A stretch of DNA of 64,000 nt from Uranotaenia lowii (Eukaryota; Arthropoda; Insecta; Diptera; Culicidae). Within the stretch, counting starts at the first letter, position 1, and each line of letters begins with the position of its first letter. Location: contig NC_073692.1 in NCBI RefSeq assembly GCF_029784155.1, forward strand, positions 20,899,359-20,963,358, written 5' to 3'. A program made the translations under genes and the position numbers. Positions 23,186 to 34,060 of this stretch are shown one piece after another. The notes beneath the pieces were generated by a model. It was not told the origin of the DNA, made no database searches, and saw only the letters and a program-made list of their open reading frames with translations.

Positions 23186-24396
23186 GTGATGACGGCTTCC
23201 GCTGAACTTCATTTACTGTAAATTGCTAAACGTCGCTTTGAAGACCAAAATTTTACAGCAGAATGATTTGATCGAAGATTAAAAAATTAGTCATGATATC
23301 GTTTCTGTTCTGTTCTCTTTATCCAGATTTTTGTTTTAATAGAGTTCTGATTTTTTTTTATGAAGATTAGTGTTTTAGCTCAAACAAACTTGTGCTGACT
23401 ATAATAAAGCTTAAATTGTGTAAATGTACCCGATATTGACCCCTTAGGTATGGTAGACCAGATTTCCCATGATTGTAACCTGCCTGTGATGTGCACCTTA
23501 GAACGTCCTTCTACAAATATGATTGGTTATTTTCCTGTTGGGGAGACCATTAAGTTGATCTATTGTGGTATTACCCCGCGTTACTATTTTTACTTTGCTA
23601 TGCTACTTGACATCCCTGCACTATTGGTTAAAGTTGCAGTTGTTTACCGGTAGCACTACGAGCACATACATAACTAGGTAGGATCTCCATTGCACTTGCA
23701 CTAAGTTCCCTTCAAAAAATCCATACACATGCATATGCTGCACCATTGAGGCGTACAATTCCAAGGTATACCCGATTAGCATTTCACTAATGCTAAAACC
23801 GCCGAAATGCATTTAAAATATATCCAAGAGTCTTAGGACCAAGACCTAATATGACTAGACCTAATTTCACCTGTTTATAAAAAATAATAGGAAACTGCCA
23901 TAGTATGAAATATTATTAAATTGTGGAACTGAGGTTACCATCCAATAAAAAAATTTTGTATTCCTTTATTTTCAGCAATGAAAAATGTTGCAATGTAGCG
24001 ATCAAAGTTTAACGGAAAGGTCAAATCTGCTCAATGACAGGTCAATTAGGAACCGTAAATTTTGGGTCTGATGTTTTGGTGGCTGTCAAACCCATTTCCA
24101 AGACCCCTTGCATCTTTTAGCCAAAAATAAAGCATAATTTAAAACCTAGGAAAAATCTAGACCTTTGTTGTTTGTATATAATAGTCAGCAGTTGTAATCT
24201 TGAACCTTTCATTTGGTTCCATTCAACGTTATCTACGTTATAAAGTAGATAATAGGTTCGTTCAGATGTCTACTTGAACACATTATAAAAGAACAACACC
24301 TTGGCTCAAGAGAAAAATGTTATTAATAATATGCCAATATGCAGTTACATTGCAGGAACACTAAATTCTAGCGCAACCAAACTATCCGCAGTCATC
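23186..24396. other. Non-coding DNA upstream of the Jockey element
   Basis: One last tandem unit at 23187-23240, then AT-rich DNA. A 67-codon frame at 23450-23653 has no recognisable family. A short inverted repeat (ATCTAC.TTATAAAGTAGAT) lies near 24230-24255. No supported gene. Confidence 0.5.
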
Positions 24397-24408
24397 AAAC
24401 CGCGTGTT
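24397..24408. repeat. 12-bp target-site duplication (3' side of the Jockey element)
   Basis: AAACCGCGTGTT, identical to 28918-28929. It adjoins the poly(T) that represents the element's poly(A) tail. Confidence 0.9.
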
Positions 24409-24660
24409 TTTTTTTTTTTTTAAATATGTCTTTATTTGTACCAATTCATCATTACATTTATATTACATTATTTCATTAAATTAGGTGTTCAGTTCAATGA
24501 TGAACTGTCCAGAGCCCTATAGTTTATTAATCACTATAATTTATTTATTTGAATTAATTTTGCTGAGTGCAATCAAGTATTTTTATGTAGGAGAACATCC
24601 TGTAATGTCAAAAAATATTTTAAACTTACTACTAAAAACTAAAACTATCCTAAATTAAAA

Positions 24661-27318
24661 CTAATTATAGAGAGAACGAATCTCTGCGATGGAAGACTGC
24701 ATCGATTTGCCTCTGAGGTTGGAGATGATTTTGTTGGCCATCTCTTCGATCGATTCAATGCCTGCAATCCGATGAAGATCTTCGGTGCTGTGCCAAGGTG
24801 GAAGCCGCAAAATCATTTTCAGAACCTTGTTCTGAATCCTCTGGATGGCTTTCTTCCTCGTCGCGCAGCAGCTAGACCAAATCGGAACTGCATACATTAT
24901 CGCTGGTCGGAATACCTGTTTGTAGATTAACATCTTATTTCGCAGACACAACCTGGATTTCCTGTTGATGAGAGAATAAAGAGATTTAGTGTATTTATTA
25001 CATTTAGATTGAATATCTTCAATGTGATTTTTAAAAGTAAGATTCCGATCAAGTGTAAGTCCCAGGTACTTCACGTGATCAGACCATTCTAATGAAACCC
25101 CATTAAAAATTATGGAATGATTTTCATTAGGTTTTAAAAATTGAGCTCTTGGCTTATGGGGAAATAAAATAAGTTGAGTTTTGGAAGCGTTAGGAGAAAT
25201 TTTCCACATTTTCAAGTAATTCAAAAAGGAATTTAAATTTTGTTGCAATCTACTGCGTACCACCCGTAAATTTCGACCTTTGGCTGAAAGCAAAGTATCA
25301 TCAGCAAATAATCTTCTACCTTTTCCTTCTGGTACATCAGGAAGATCAGAAGTAAAAATATTGTATAAGATTGGCCCAAGTATGCTGCCCTGAGGGACAC
25401 CAGCTCTAATGGGTGTCCTTTCAGAGCGTGAATTTTGATAGCTTACTTGTAAGGTTCGGCTAGTCAAATAATTTTGAATAATTTTGGTGAGATATACAGG
25501 AAAATCAAATCGAGCTAATTTAGCTACTAAACCTTTGTGCCAAACACTGTCAAAAGCTTTTTCAATATCAAGAAGAGCAACACCAGTTGAATATCCTTCA
25601 GATTTGCTAGCGTTAATCATATTAGTTACACTCAAAAGTTGATGTGTAGTAGAATGTCCATGACGAAAACCAAATTGTTCATCAGGGAAAATAGAATTCT
25701 GATTAATGTGAATCATCATTCTATTCAAAATAACTCTCTCAAATAGTTTACTTAAAGAAGGGAGCAAACTAATTGGTCGATAACTTGAAGACTCTGAAGC
25801 ACTTTTTCCAGGTTTTAAAATTGGAGTTACTTTGGCATTTTTCCATTTATTTGGAAAATAAGCCAAGTGAAAACATTTATTGAAGATTTTAACTAAAAAA
25901 TTTAAAGTGCTTTCAGGCAACTTTTTAATAAGAATATAGAAAATCCCATCTTCCCCTGGGGCTTTCATATTTTTAAATTTTTTGCAAATCAATTTAAGTT
26001 CATCAATATTTGTCTCATAAGAACTTTCAAATACATTTTGTTTAGATAGAATATCATCAAATTCAAGGGAAATTTGAGCATCAATTGGACTAACAACGTT
26101 TAAATTAAAATCATGAGCAGACTCAAATTGTTCGGCTAATTTTTGAGCTTTTTCTGCATTCGTTAAAAGAAGTTTATCCCCGTCTTTCAAAGTAGGAATT
26201 GGCTTCTGGGGCTTTTTCAGAATTTTATTTAATTTCCAAAATGGCTTTGAGTAGGGTTTTATGTCCTCTACTGCTTTCGCAAAATTTTCATTTCGAATGA
26301 AATTTAAACGACGTTTGATCTCTTTTTGAAGGTCGCAATAAATTAATTTCAAATAAGGATCCCTAGTACGTTGATATTGGCGTCGACGAATGTTTTTCAG
26401 TCGTATCAAAAACTGAAGATCATCATCAATTAAAGGTTGATTAAATTTATGTTTAACTTTGGGTATTGAAGCGGCTTTAGCATTGACTATTGAAGTTGTC
26501 AAATTTTCTACAGCCAAATCAATATCTTCTATTGAATTCAGTGGAACGTTTACATCTAAATTACGTTCAATAAAATTCATATATCGCTCCCAGTTAGCCT
26601 TTTGAAAGTTAAAAGCTGATTTTAAAGGGTTTTCAATGGGACTTTGGGATAAAGAAAATGTTACTGGAAGGTGGTCTGAATCGAGGTCCGCATGAGTAAC
26701 TAATTGACTACAATGCTCGCCTAAATCCGTTAGAACCAAATCAATTGTGGAGGGATTTCTAATTGAAGAAAAACAAGTATGCCCATTAGGATATTCAACA
26801 GTATAATAACCTGCAGAGCAGTCGTTAAATAAAATATTCCCATTTGAATTTGATGAAATATTATTCCAAGATCGGTGTTTTGCATTAAAGTCACCAATAA
26901 TGAAAAATTTAGATTTATTCCTGGTGAGTTTTTGTAAATCTCCCTTCAAAAAATTTTTCTGTTCACCGCTGCATTGGAAAGGCAAATATGCGGCAACAAT
27001 TATAATTTTCCCCATAGAAGTTTCTAATTCAATTCCAATTGTTTCTAAGACTTTTGTATTGAAAGAAGGAAGAAGTCTAAATTTGAGACGACTATTGATG
27101 ACAATAGCTACACCCCCACCTTGTCGATCAAGTCGATCATTTCGTAAAATTTTAAAGAAAGCATTGCTTTTCAAGTTATTGTCTGGCTTTAAAAAAGTTT
27201 CAGTGATGGCAGCAATATGTATGTTTTGAGTTTTCAAAAATAAAAAGAATTCATCTTGGTTAGTCAGCAAAGATCTAGCGTTCCAATTCATAATATTTAA
27301 ACATCTATTTGGATCCAT
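24661..27318 (-). CDS. ORF2: apurinic-like endonuclease and reverse transcriptase
   Basis: 885 codons, uninterrupted. The N-terminal AP-like endonuclease nicks target DNA: MNWNARSLL near the start, ITET, GDFNAKHRSWN with Asp143, and SDHLPV with Asp215/His216. The central reverse transcriptase performs target-primed reverse transcription: KVTPILKPGK, YRPISLLPSLSKLFERV, QFGFRHGHST, LLDIEKAFDSV (Asp584), GVPQGSILGPILYNIF, and FADDTLLS with Asp673/Asp674, then KYLGLTLD. The C-terminal region ends RSLYN. Length is normal for Jockey elements. The ATG at 27318 overlaps the TAG that would end full-length ORF1 (27305-27307), so the two ORFs share 14 bases, suggesting coupled translation. All catalytic residues I can check are present, so ORF2 could be functional. 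Confidence 0.95.
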   Translation of the reverse strand: MDPNRCLNIMNWNARSLLTNQDEFFLFLKTQNIHIAAITETFLKPDNNLKSNAFFKILRNDRLDRQGGGVAIVINSRLKFRLLPSFNTKVLETIGIELETSMGKIIIVAAYLPFQCSGEQKNFLKGDLQKLTRNKSKFFIIGDFNAKHRSWNNISSNSNGNILFNDCSAGYYTVEYPNGHTCFSSIRNPSTIDLVLTDLGEHCSQLVTHADLDSDHLPVTFSLSQSPIENPLKSAFNFQKANWERYMNFIERNLDVNVPLNSIEDIDLAVENLTTSIVNAKAASIPKVKHKFNQPLIDDDLQFLIRLKNIRRRQYQRTRDPYLKLIYCDLQKEIKRRLNFIRNENFAKAVEDIKPYSKPFWKLNKILKKPQKPIPTLKDGDKLLLTNAEKAQKLAEQFESAHDFNLNVVSPIDAQISLEFDDILSKQNVFESSYETNIDELKLICKKFKNMKAPGEDGIFYILIKKLPESTLNFLVKIFNKCFHLAYFPNKWKNAKVTPILKPGKSASESSSYRPISLLPSLSKLFERVILNRMMIHINQNSIFPDEQFGFRHGHSTTHQLLSVTNMINASKSEGYSTGVALLDIEKAFDSVWHKGLVAKLARFDFPVYLTKIIQNYLTSRTLQVSYQNSRSERTPIRAGVPQGSILGPILYNIFTSDLPDVPEGKGRRLFADDTLLSAKGRNLRVVRSRLQQNLNSFLNYLKMWKISPNASKTQLILFPHKPRAQFLKPNENHSIIFNGVSLEWSDHVKYLGLTLDRNLTFKNHIEDIQSKCNKYTKSLYSLINRKSRLCLRNKMLIYKQVFRPAIMYAVPIWSSCCATRKKAIQRIQNKVLKMILRLPPWHSTEDLHRIAGIESIEEMANKIISNLRGKSMQSSIAEIRSLYN

Positions 27319-27523
27319 GAGGGAATCGCAAAGTCATAATAATTTTGTTAGCATAATTAAAAGAAGTTTGGAAAGCTTCAAACATTGAATTTGCTTTCAA
27401 CATAAGTTGCATCATTTCCATTAAATTTTGATGCAAAAATTTTAATTTTTCCTCAGTAATCTCACCCAAATCAACAAAATTGTAAGGATCAGAAAAGGAA
27501 GGAGAAGAGAAAGTATTTGAATT

Positions 27524-28738
27524 TCAGGGATTTTCCCAAGCCTTCGCATGAACGTTGAGACTTGGTTTTTTCCCATTTTTATTAGTTGATCCTGAAGAGG
27601 GAAACCCATTTTCAACCACCTCTGAGAACGATAAACAACGAGGCTGTGGCGCAGAATCAGCCCAGGTAACATTAAAATCACTTCGGGTATTACCCAGCCG
27701 TGATTCCAATGTAGGCCGAGGCTGACCGCGAACAGGCAGGTTGTTTGCCGGTCTGACGTGTGAAGACGAAAAAGAGGAAGGAGGAGAAGAAACTTTTCTG
27801 GAAACTTTGGGATTTTTCCTAGAAGCAACAATTTTTGCCCTAACGGGACAGTCTAGAGAATTCGAGGAATGATTACCTGCGCAATTCGCACACTTAAAAA
27901 ATTCTGTTTTTGGCTTATCACCACCAAAAAGGCATTTAGATTTTTCATGATCGAATGAGCCGCAAAACATGCATCTGGCATTCATTCTACAATTTTTAGT
28001 GCCATGACAAAAAGCTTGACAACGACGACATTGCGTAATATTTTGAAGAAAATTGGTAGAAGATTTACGAAAAGGTTCGAATTTGACTCGACAATGAAAC
28101 ATAAGACGAGCCTTTTCAAGAATTTGCAAATTATTAACCTGATCCTTTTTAAAATGGATCAAATAAAGTTCAGGAGCAAAACCAACACTACTGGTATTAT
28201 TCGTGTTGGTTCTTTTCCTCATTTGAATTACTTGAATTGGAGAGAAACCTAACAAAGAATTTAATTCATTTGTGATCTCATCCGGTGTCTGATCGCCGGT
28301 GAGACCACGAAGTACAACTTTAAAAGGACGATCACCTCTAGTGTCGTACGTGAAAAATTGGTGTTTTTTATTATTCAAATAATTTAAAACCTTTTGAAAA
28401 TCATTAAAAGATTCCGCCAATATACGAGCAGTTCCCCTTCGACCGATCTGAAAAGAAATCTTCACATCCTTGACGGAAGTGACGATTTCTTTTCGAAAGG
28501 CATTGAAGTAAGGAATCGTGACCGTTATTGGTGGAATCTTTTCGTTTTTAAGAGTATAAGAAGAAGAAGAAGGTTTCTTAGTACTCTTATCAGAATTAAA
28601 TATGAATATTTCCTCATCACCGATGTTATGAAGGACATCGAATGAATTGGAAATTTCAACTTTTTTGGCAGATGGCCCTGGATTAGGTTCAGCAATCCGT
28701 TTTCTTCCGGCCCTTGAGCCGGCCGAAGACTTCCCCAT
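27524..28738 (-). CDS. ORF1: nucleic-acid-binding protein, ended early by a stop
   Basis: 404 codons from the ATG at 28738 (MGKSSAGSRAGRKRIAEPNP). The open frame extends upstream to 28900, but that part is hydrophobic, unlike ORF1 proteins, and is taken as 5' UTR. ORF1 proteins bind element RNA in a ribonucleoprotein particle. Three zinc knuckles are visible: C237-C240-H245-C250, C256-C259-H264-C269 and C283-C286-H290-C297. Upstream is the RNA-binding-like region (RPFKVVLRGL, ELNSLLGFSPIQVIQMRKR). A TGA at 27524-27526 stops the frame. In the same frame translation would continue without a shift to a TAG at 27305-27307, giving a normal C-terminus (PYNFVDLGEITEEKLKFLHQ and more). So this copy probably carries a single nonsense change. 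Confidence 0.88.
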   Translation of the reverse strand: MGKSSAGSRAGRKRIAEPNPGPSAKKVEISNSFDVLHNIGDEEIFIFNSDKSTKKPSSSSYTLKNEKIPPITVTIPYFNAFRKEIVTSVKDVKISFQIGRRGTARILAESFNDFQKVLNYLNNKKHQFFTYDTRGDRPFKVVLRGLTGDQTPDEITNELNSLLGFSPIQVIQMRKRTNTNNTSSVGFAPELYLIHFKKDQVNNLQILEKARLMFHCRVKFEPFRKSSTNFLQNITQCRRCQAFCHGTKNCRMNARCMFCGSFDHEKSKCLFGGDKPKTEFFKCANCAGNHSSNSLDCPVRAKIVASRKNPKVSRKVSSPPSSFSSSHVRPANNLPVRGQPRPTLESRLGNTRSDFNVTWADSAPQPRCLSFSEVVENGFPSSGSTNKNGKKPSLNVHAKAWENP

Positions 28739-28917
28739 GCTGGAAAGAAAAGAGAAAATATGAATAAAAGAAAATGAAAATAATTTTAGCACTGAAAAGT
28801 GCTGATTGAAAAACAGGTAAGGAAAAAATAAATAATGTAGAATGTTCCTGCAGGTACACAGCAACGATACGATGCTCCGGCGTACGTGTTGACGGCTCAA
28901 CGGTACAGATGGAAGTG
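28739..28917 (-). promoter_or_regulatory. 5' UTR / internal promoter region of the Jockey element
   Basis: The stretch between the 5' target duplication and the ORF1 start. Jockey elements carry internal RNA polymerase II promoters in this position (family knowledge); no specific motif is asserted. On the minus strand it begins CACTTCCATCTGTACCGTTG. Confidence 0.4.
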
Positions 28918-28929
28918 AAACCGCGTGTT
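28918..28929. repeat. 12-bp target-site duplication (5' side of the Jockey element)
   Basis: AAACCGCGTGTT, identical to 24397-24408. Confidence 0.9.
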
Positions 28930-31489
28930 AATATTGTGCTTAAGTACCGGAACTGTGTTCGCGAAAGTTCATTAGAGAGATTAAATCAATAGACCCAATT
29001 TGACGCTCCAACCAAGCCTCATTCACTTTACATTCGCTCAGCACGCGCGCGTGGGTGCAGAAAAAAAAACATCTTCATCTTATGAAACCACGACACGAAC
29101 AAATTCCTTCTCAGTATTCTAACGCCTTGAGCCTTTGTGCCGTTTTGTTGTGTTACCCTTTCTTTCGAAAACGTAATTCAATTGAAGGCCGACCCCCATC
29201 CTTAATTGGCGCTTCTTCGGGTTGGTGCTAAGTTCAAATCATGTGGCTTCACGTGCCCTTTTTCAATTACCTTCTCTATTCCGAAACCCCAAGCTGCAGC
29301 TTTCGAACGTCCACCGGAACATATATAGTAGAAATGTCGTTGTCTGGCTCGGCGGCTTAAGGAAAATAAAGTAGCTACCGAACAGGCCCTGAATGAAAAT
29401 CACGAACCTTCTCAGGGCGGGGTAAAGTTCGCTTAAAGAAATAAGAAACCCAGACCTCACTTCCTTCTCACATTCCGTTGAACTGCACGCTCCAACTTTA
29501 TTTTCGGTTGAACTTTTTGCCAGTGGAGATATTGTTTTCATCTCTAATTTTCATTGTCAGTTTGTGGTTTCGGGAAGTCCCAAGTCGTACGTGTGGCTAG
29601 CTGCATGGATGAAGTATTACTTTCTTTTCGCCAGTCAAGGATAATAGATATTCCTTACACGAGCTTGTTAGGGCTTTGTGGAAGGCAAATAAAAAAGTCG
29701 GAACCATAAATCGAATTTCCTTCTCCTGTTTTCGTTTTCGGGGCGTTAACGAAGGCGTCAGCCTAAGGAGGGACGGGTTTAACGTGCCATTCCTGAATAC
29801 TTCTACACAGACAAGCAGATTTTTTCTACGTGGAGATAGTTTTTAAATCAATTCTGACTGTTTTTTTCAATATTATGTTTTGTTAAAAGGTTTTTTTTTA
29901 TTACATTCTTTTTAAGGGAATGTGTTTCGGAAGTTTACCAAAATAATTGAACTTCCTATTTTGATTTGCTTGAAAATTTGATGATCGATTTAGACTTTTA
30001 GCCCCAATCCGATGTATGCATTGTCGTCGTTTTCATATAAAACATTGAAAATTATTAGGTTTCCTTTTCCATTTGAGTTCAAATTAGCCCTCCACGCTAG
30101 ACATCACAGATGTACCAAGTAATCTACAAAGCCAGAGTTAAAAAATAAATCAACAGATTTTACAGTCCTCAGGTAACTAGATCAGAAATGGTAAAAGAAA
30201 TGAGAAATCGGTAATAGGCGATGGAGTCGAAAAATTATTCTTTCTCTCCTTAAGAAAAACCCGTAAGATCTGTCAAAAGTTGGGTGAAATTTTAGCTGCA
30301 TCCCACTTGCACTAGTGCAAAACCATCACCCAAATTCGGCAGCGCTTCCATCGCCTATTATAACTAGATCATAGCTAATGTATTAATTAACACAAATTGA
30401 TAACCTGGTTTTTTCAAATTACGATGCGAGGTTGTTATCACAATACAACGAATGCACAAAACCTAGAATATTTTTTTAGTTTAGGTGTGGTTGATTTTGA
30501 AAATCCATCTGATACACTAAAAGCACCAGGAAATCGAATATACCTAATCGGACCGTGACTGGTAAAGAGGAAATTACTTTAAACAAAATATATTTCACTA
30601 TTTTCTTCTGGTATCGTTTTATTACAAATTCGAGATTGTTTTTTTTTTTTTTATCAAATAGAAATATTTTTTCACCGCGGGTGCACAGAATCACCTAATT
30701 TTTGCATTTTTCACGATTGCGTGTATGTCATACATTAAAGGTTTCAAATAATTATCAAAAAATTCAAGCACATTATCAATTTGAGTGGAAAATTATGTTT
30801 AATGGCTGTAGATGTAGATGCACGGTTTTACCTCAATTTTGTCGTAGTAGACATTTACTAGCTCGCATTTCTCTGAAGTTTTTTTTTAACATTGCTTATG
30901 AATTATACTGGTATTGTAGGATCTAAAGTATTTTTTCTTATTAAGTAAAGTAATTGCCCATGGGTGCACGGATTCACCTCTATTCTTTTAAAATTCACTA
31001 TTAGCAGCAACAGGTAAAGAATATCTTCCTTTATAAATTCGTAAGAAAACTTGTGCTTTTAATGATTCTTCTCTATGAGTGCCCGAATTCTTCACATTTT
31101 CATCCAAGGTTGGGGTTTTTGCATATATTGAAAAAGTATTTAAAAAAATCTTAACTTTATCAAATTATATATCATGTCAAGAATTTTAGTTCCACTTTTT
31201 CATTTTTGAAAAAAAATGTGTCAATCAGACATTTTTATACTTTATATACTTATTCATTATTATATTACATTATTATAATTTCCAATCGTTAATTTCTCTG
31301 ATAAGATGATAATTCAATCAATATTTTCAAATTTATGTATTAGTAAATTTTTCCGAAAATTTTTCCCAAATGCCACCACAAACTATGCATACAACATTTT
31401 CAGTCGACATTTTTAAAACATTTAGTTTAAATTTTTTGTGTTGTTTTTGAAACACTCAATTGAAAAGGTCTCTCAAAGATAAGACAAAT
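28930..31489. other. Non-coding DNA, first part less AT-rich
   Basis: 28930-29800 has moderate GC and minus frames of up to 92 codons without a recognisable domain. 29800-31489 is AT-rich. A short hairpin element at 30175-30371 is listed separately. No gene is supported. Confidence 0.5.
30175..30371. mobile_element. Possible small hairpin MITE
   Basis: Perfect 14-bp inverted repeats TAATAGGCGATGGA (30212-30225) and TCCATCGCCTATTA (30347-30360). A 10-bp direct repeat AACTAGATCA flanks the region at 30175-30184 and 30362-30371. A perfect palindrome TTGCACTAGTGCAA (30307-30320) and a GTTGGGTGA...TCACCCAA pairing lie inside. The left direct repeat is 27 bases away from the inverted repeat, so the boundaries are uncertain. 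Confidence 0.5.
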
Positions 31490-32900
31490 GTTTGCATAGC
31501 TCGAGAACTGATTCAGCTAATTAAACCATATTTGGCATGTAAAAGTATTTGGGTACAAGGATTTTTTCTATGAATATTTGGTACCCCTCCCTCCTTTCAG
31601 TGACGAGATAGGAAGGTGGGAGGGGTTCTACGTTATGATTTTTTATGTAACTCGAGAGCTAATGAAACCATATTTGGCATGATAGGACATTAGAATACGA
31701 GGAATGTTTCTATAATTATTTCAGACCCCTTCCTTTATCCAGTGGGGAATTAGGAAGGTAGGAGGAGGGCTTCCATACCTTTTTCATTGCATTACTTTCA
31801 AATGGAACCCACTTCGTCTTGGAAGGGTATTTGGGTACGAGAAATGGTTCTTTGAATGTTTGGTACCCCTTCCTTCTTCCATTGGAGAGATAGAAAGAGG
31901 GGGAAAGCTCCTTTACAATTTTCAGCATAACTGGAAAGCTTATGAAGCCATTGGCACAAAAATCAACATGGGAAGATTGGATTGGATTGCGAGAAATGTT
32001 TTTATGATATTTTAAGCAACCTCTGTTTTTCCTGTGGGAAAACTTCAAGAAGTGAGGGTATTTCTATACATTTTTTTTACATTAATCATGAAATTATTCA
32101 GCGAAGGAACCTAATATGGAACGTAAGGATATTTGAGTACGAGGAATGTTTCTATGAATATTTGGTCCAACCGCTCCTTCCACTGAGGTGATAAGAAGGA
32201 CAGAGTGGGGGAAGGGAAGCGGGGGGGATGCTGATTTACAATTTTTTACATAGCTCAAGGTCCAATTGGGCAAGTGGAACCAAATTTGGATTGCGAAGGC
32301 TTTTTGATACGAGAAGTGGTTATATGCTTATTTGAGTCTCCTTTCTCCATCAATTGAGGATAAAGTTAGGGAAGAGGGGAGCTCCCATACAATTGTTTTA
32401 CATAAACTAAGAACTTATCTAACAAATGAAACCAAATATAACATAGGAAATTATTTGGGTACTACAAATGGTTCTATGACTATTTGAAACACCATCCGTC
32501 TTCTAGGGAGTACATAGGGAGCGGGGAGAGGGCCCCAATATGATAGTATAACTGGAGCAGTTATTAAGCAAATAGAATCAAATTTGACATGGTTGAAAGT
32601 ATTTCAGCACGAGATATATTTTTATGAATATTACAGACCCTCCTGCCTTGCAATGTGAAGAAGGGGAGGGACGAAGGGGATTCCATTTAAATGGTGTTGT
32701 ATTGCTTGAGAACTAATCAACCAATCATTTTATATGAGAGTTTTGATTGTGAAAAAATGGGATACCTATCTCCTTCCAGTAGTTGCGGATGGGAAAGGGA
32801 AAGGGAGGCTTTCATACATTTTTTTTGCATAAATCGAGTTATTATCTAGCAATCAAGACCGTATTACGTAAGAGTGGTTATAATTTGAGACATTGAAAGC
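31490..32900 (+). repeat. Diverged tandem repeat block, ~130-170-bp unit
   Basis: About nine to ten degenerate units. Each has, in order, (A)CTCGAGAACTTATTCA.CAAATG, AACCATATTTGGCATG, TTTGGGTACGAG.AATG.TTCTATGAATATTTGG, ACCCCTCC.TC, CAGTG.GGAGATAGGAAGG and GGGAGCTCCCATACAATTTT. The same text makes up 35220-36186, and a related version follows the Helitron-like start at 33840, which suggests expansion of an element-internal repeat. Confidence 0.8.
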
Positions 32901-33348
32901 TTTACTCTCACAAAAACTGTTAGACAAACAAGGCGAAATGTGACGTTATTTAGATGTTAAAATATATCTTTAGTTGTTCGTCAGCAATTTCCACATTGCA
33001 TGAGAAAAGGGTGATGACTGTTACTTTTGAAAAATGTTAAAATTTGATTTATAATGATGCCTACAAAAAACACAAAATTAAATCATTTACAAAAATTCCT
33101 TTTTTTTGGGAAGGTGTAGCAAAGAACACTGGATCAGCTAGTGGTCCATAAAACCAAGCAATTTTGTAATCAAAATATAAGCTCTTGATCAATCTGAAAT
33201 CACATCATTCAAACATTTTCAATACGACTTTACCTAAATTAGTTATCTATGATGCAAAACACTCAGTTTTAAGGACTTTTAGGCTTTCAGGTCGATTTCT
33301 GAAGACCATCAAAATCAAAGTCCAAATTTGGACAGGTGCAAAATGAAA

Positions 33349-34060
33349 TCTATATATACAGTGAGCGAAATAAGAATAGCACCACTATGTGCTTTGGTTG
33401 TTAAAGTATGAATGATTGAAAATTACGAAATTTTTCTTCCACAGTTTGTTCTTAATTGTTTAACGGATAAATCAAGCATAAGTTTACTTTTTTTGGACGT
33501 AGCAATTGGCGTTGAGGACCAAAAATGTGAAAAAAGGGTGCGAAATAAGAATAGCACCACTTGAGTTTTTCAACAAAAACAGATTATTTTTGAAAATTTA
33601 CTGTGTAAAAGTGAATAATAATGCGTCTACGAATTATTTTAAAAGATAACTGCATTTTAAGAAGTTTTCCAGAATTCCAAAGGTTTCCAAAGGTATTAAA
33701 AGGGGGTTTTAAACTTATGCTTGATTTATCCGTTAAGCAATTCAGAACAAACTGTGGAAGAAAATTTTCGTAATTTTCAATCATTCATATCTTAACAAGC
33801 AAAAAACATAGTGGTGCTATTCTTATTTCGCTCACTGTATATATAAAAATGAATGTGTGTCTGTCTGCCTGTCTTTTTCCTATAGACTCGGAAACTACTG
33901 AACCGATCATCGTAAAACTTGGCATGTGAGGGTTTTTGGGGCCGGAGATAGATTCTATAATATTTACAAACCGCTCCGACCTAAAGGAGAGGGGGCTCCC
34001 ATACAACTTTTGTATTTATTCCCACGAACCAAAAGTCATGGCACCCATTTTGTCAAGCAA
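33349..34060 (+). mobile_element. Helitron-like 5' end with nested MITE
   Basis: The start A-TCTATATATA, then (after a nested MITE) TATATATAAAAATGAATG, TGTCTGTCTGCCTGTC, CTATAGACTCGGAAACTACT and AAACTTGGCATGTGAG. This is the layout of insect Helitron-type ends, and it parallels the element start at 45314. No matching hairpin/CTAG 3' end was found downstream, so the right limit is arbitrary. Confidence 0.55.
33359..33837. mobile_element. Tc1/mariner-type MITE, 479 bp
   Basis: Starts CAGTGAGCGAAATAAGAATA and ends with its reverse complement, flanked by TA on both sides. The terminal inverted repeats extend about 95-100 bp with few mismatches. An extra direct copy of the outer end (GCGAAATAAGAATAGCACCA) sits internally at 33540. 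No transposase frame. It is inserted in the TATATATA of the Helitron-like start. Confidence 0.9.

Larger units (their letters stand above)
24409..28917 (-). mobile_element. Complete Jockey-type (Juan-like) non-LTR retrotransposon, ~4.5 kb
   Basis: On the minus strand the order is 5' UTR, ORF1 with three CCHC-type knuckles, ORF2 with endonuclease and reverse transcriptase, a short 3' UTR with AATAAA (plus positions 24429-24434), and a poly(A) tail (T run to 24421). Perfect 12-bp direct repeats bound it. Full length with exact duplications implies a recent insertion. Assignment to the Jockey clade rests on the two-ORF layout, the knuckle pattern and the RT motifs; 'Juan-like' is my recollection of the mosquito family and is less certain. 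Confidence 0.93.

Noticed and set aside
23450..23653. 67-codon plus frame and a possible LTR starting near 23424
   Set aside because: No family recognised, and no matching TG...CA pair with direct repeats could be found.
27442..27831. 129-codon minus frame overlapping ORF1
   Set aside because: Shadow frame of ORF1; the true ORF1 frame continues past the TGA without a shift.
28739..28900. Upstream extension of ORF1 to an earlier Met
   Set aside because: The added residues are hydrophobic (LFFPYLFFNQ) and unlike ORF1 proteins; MGKSSAGSRAG is the natural start.
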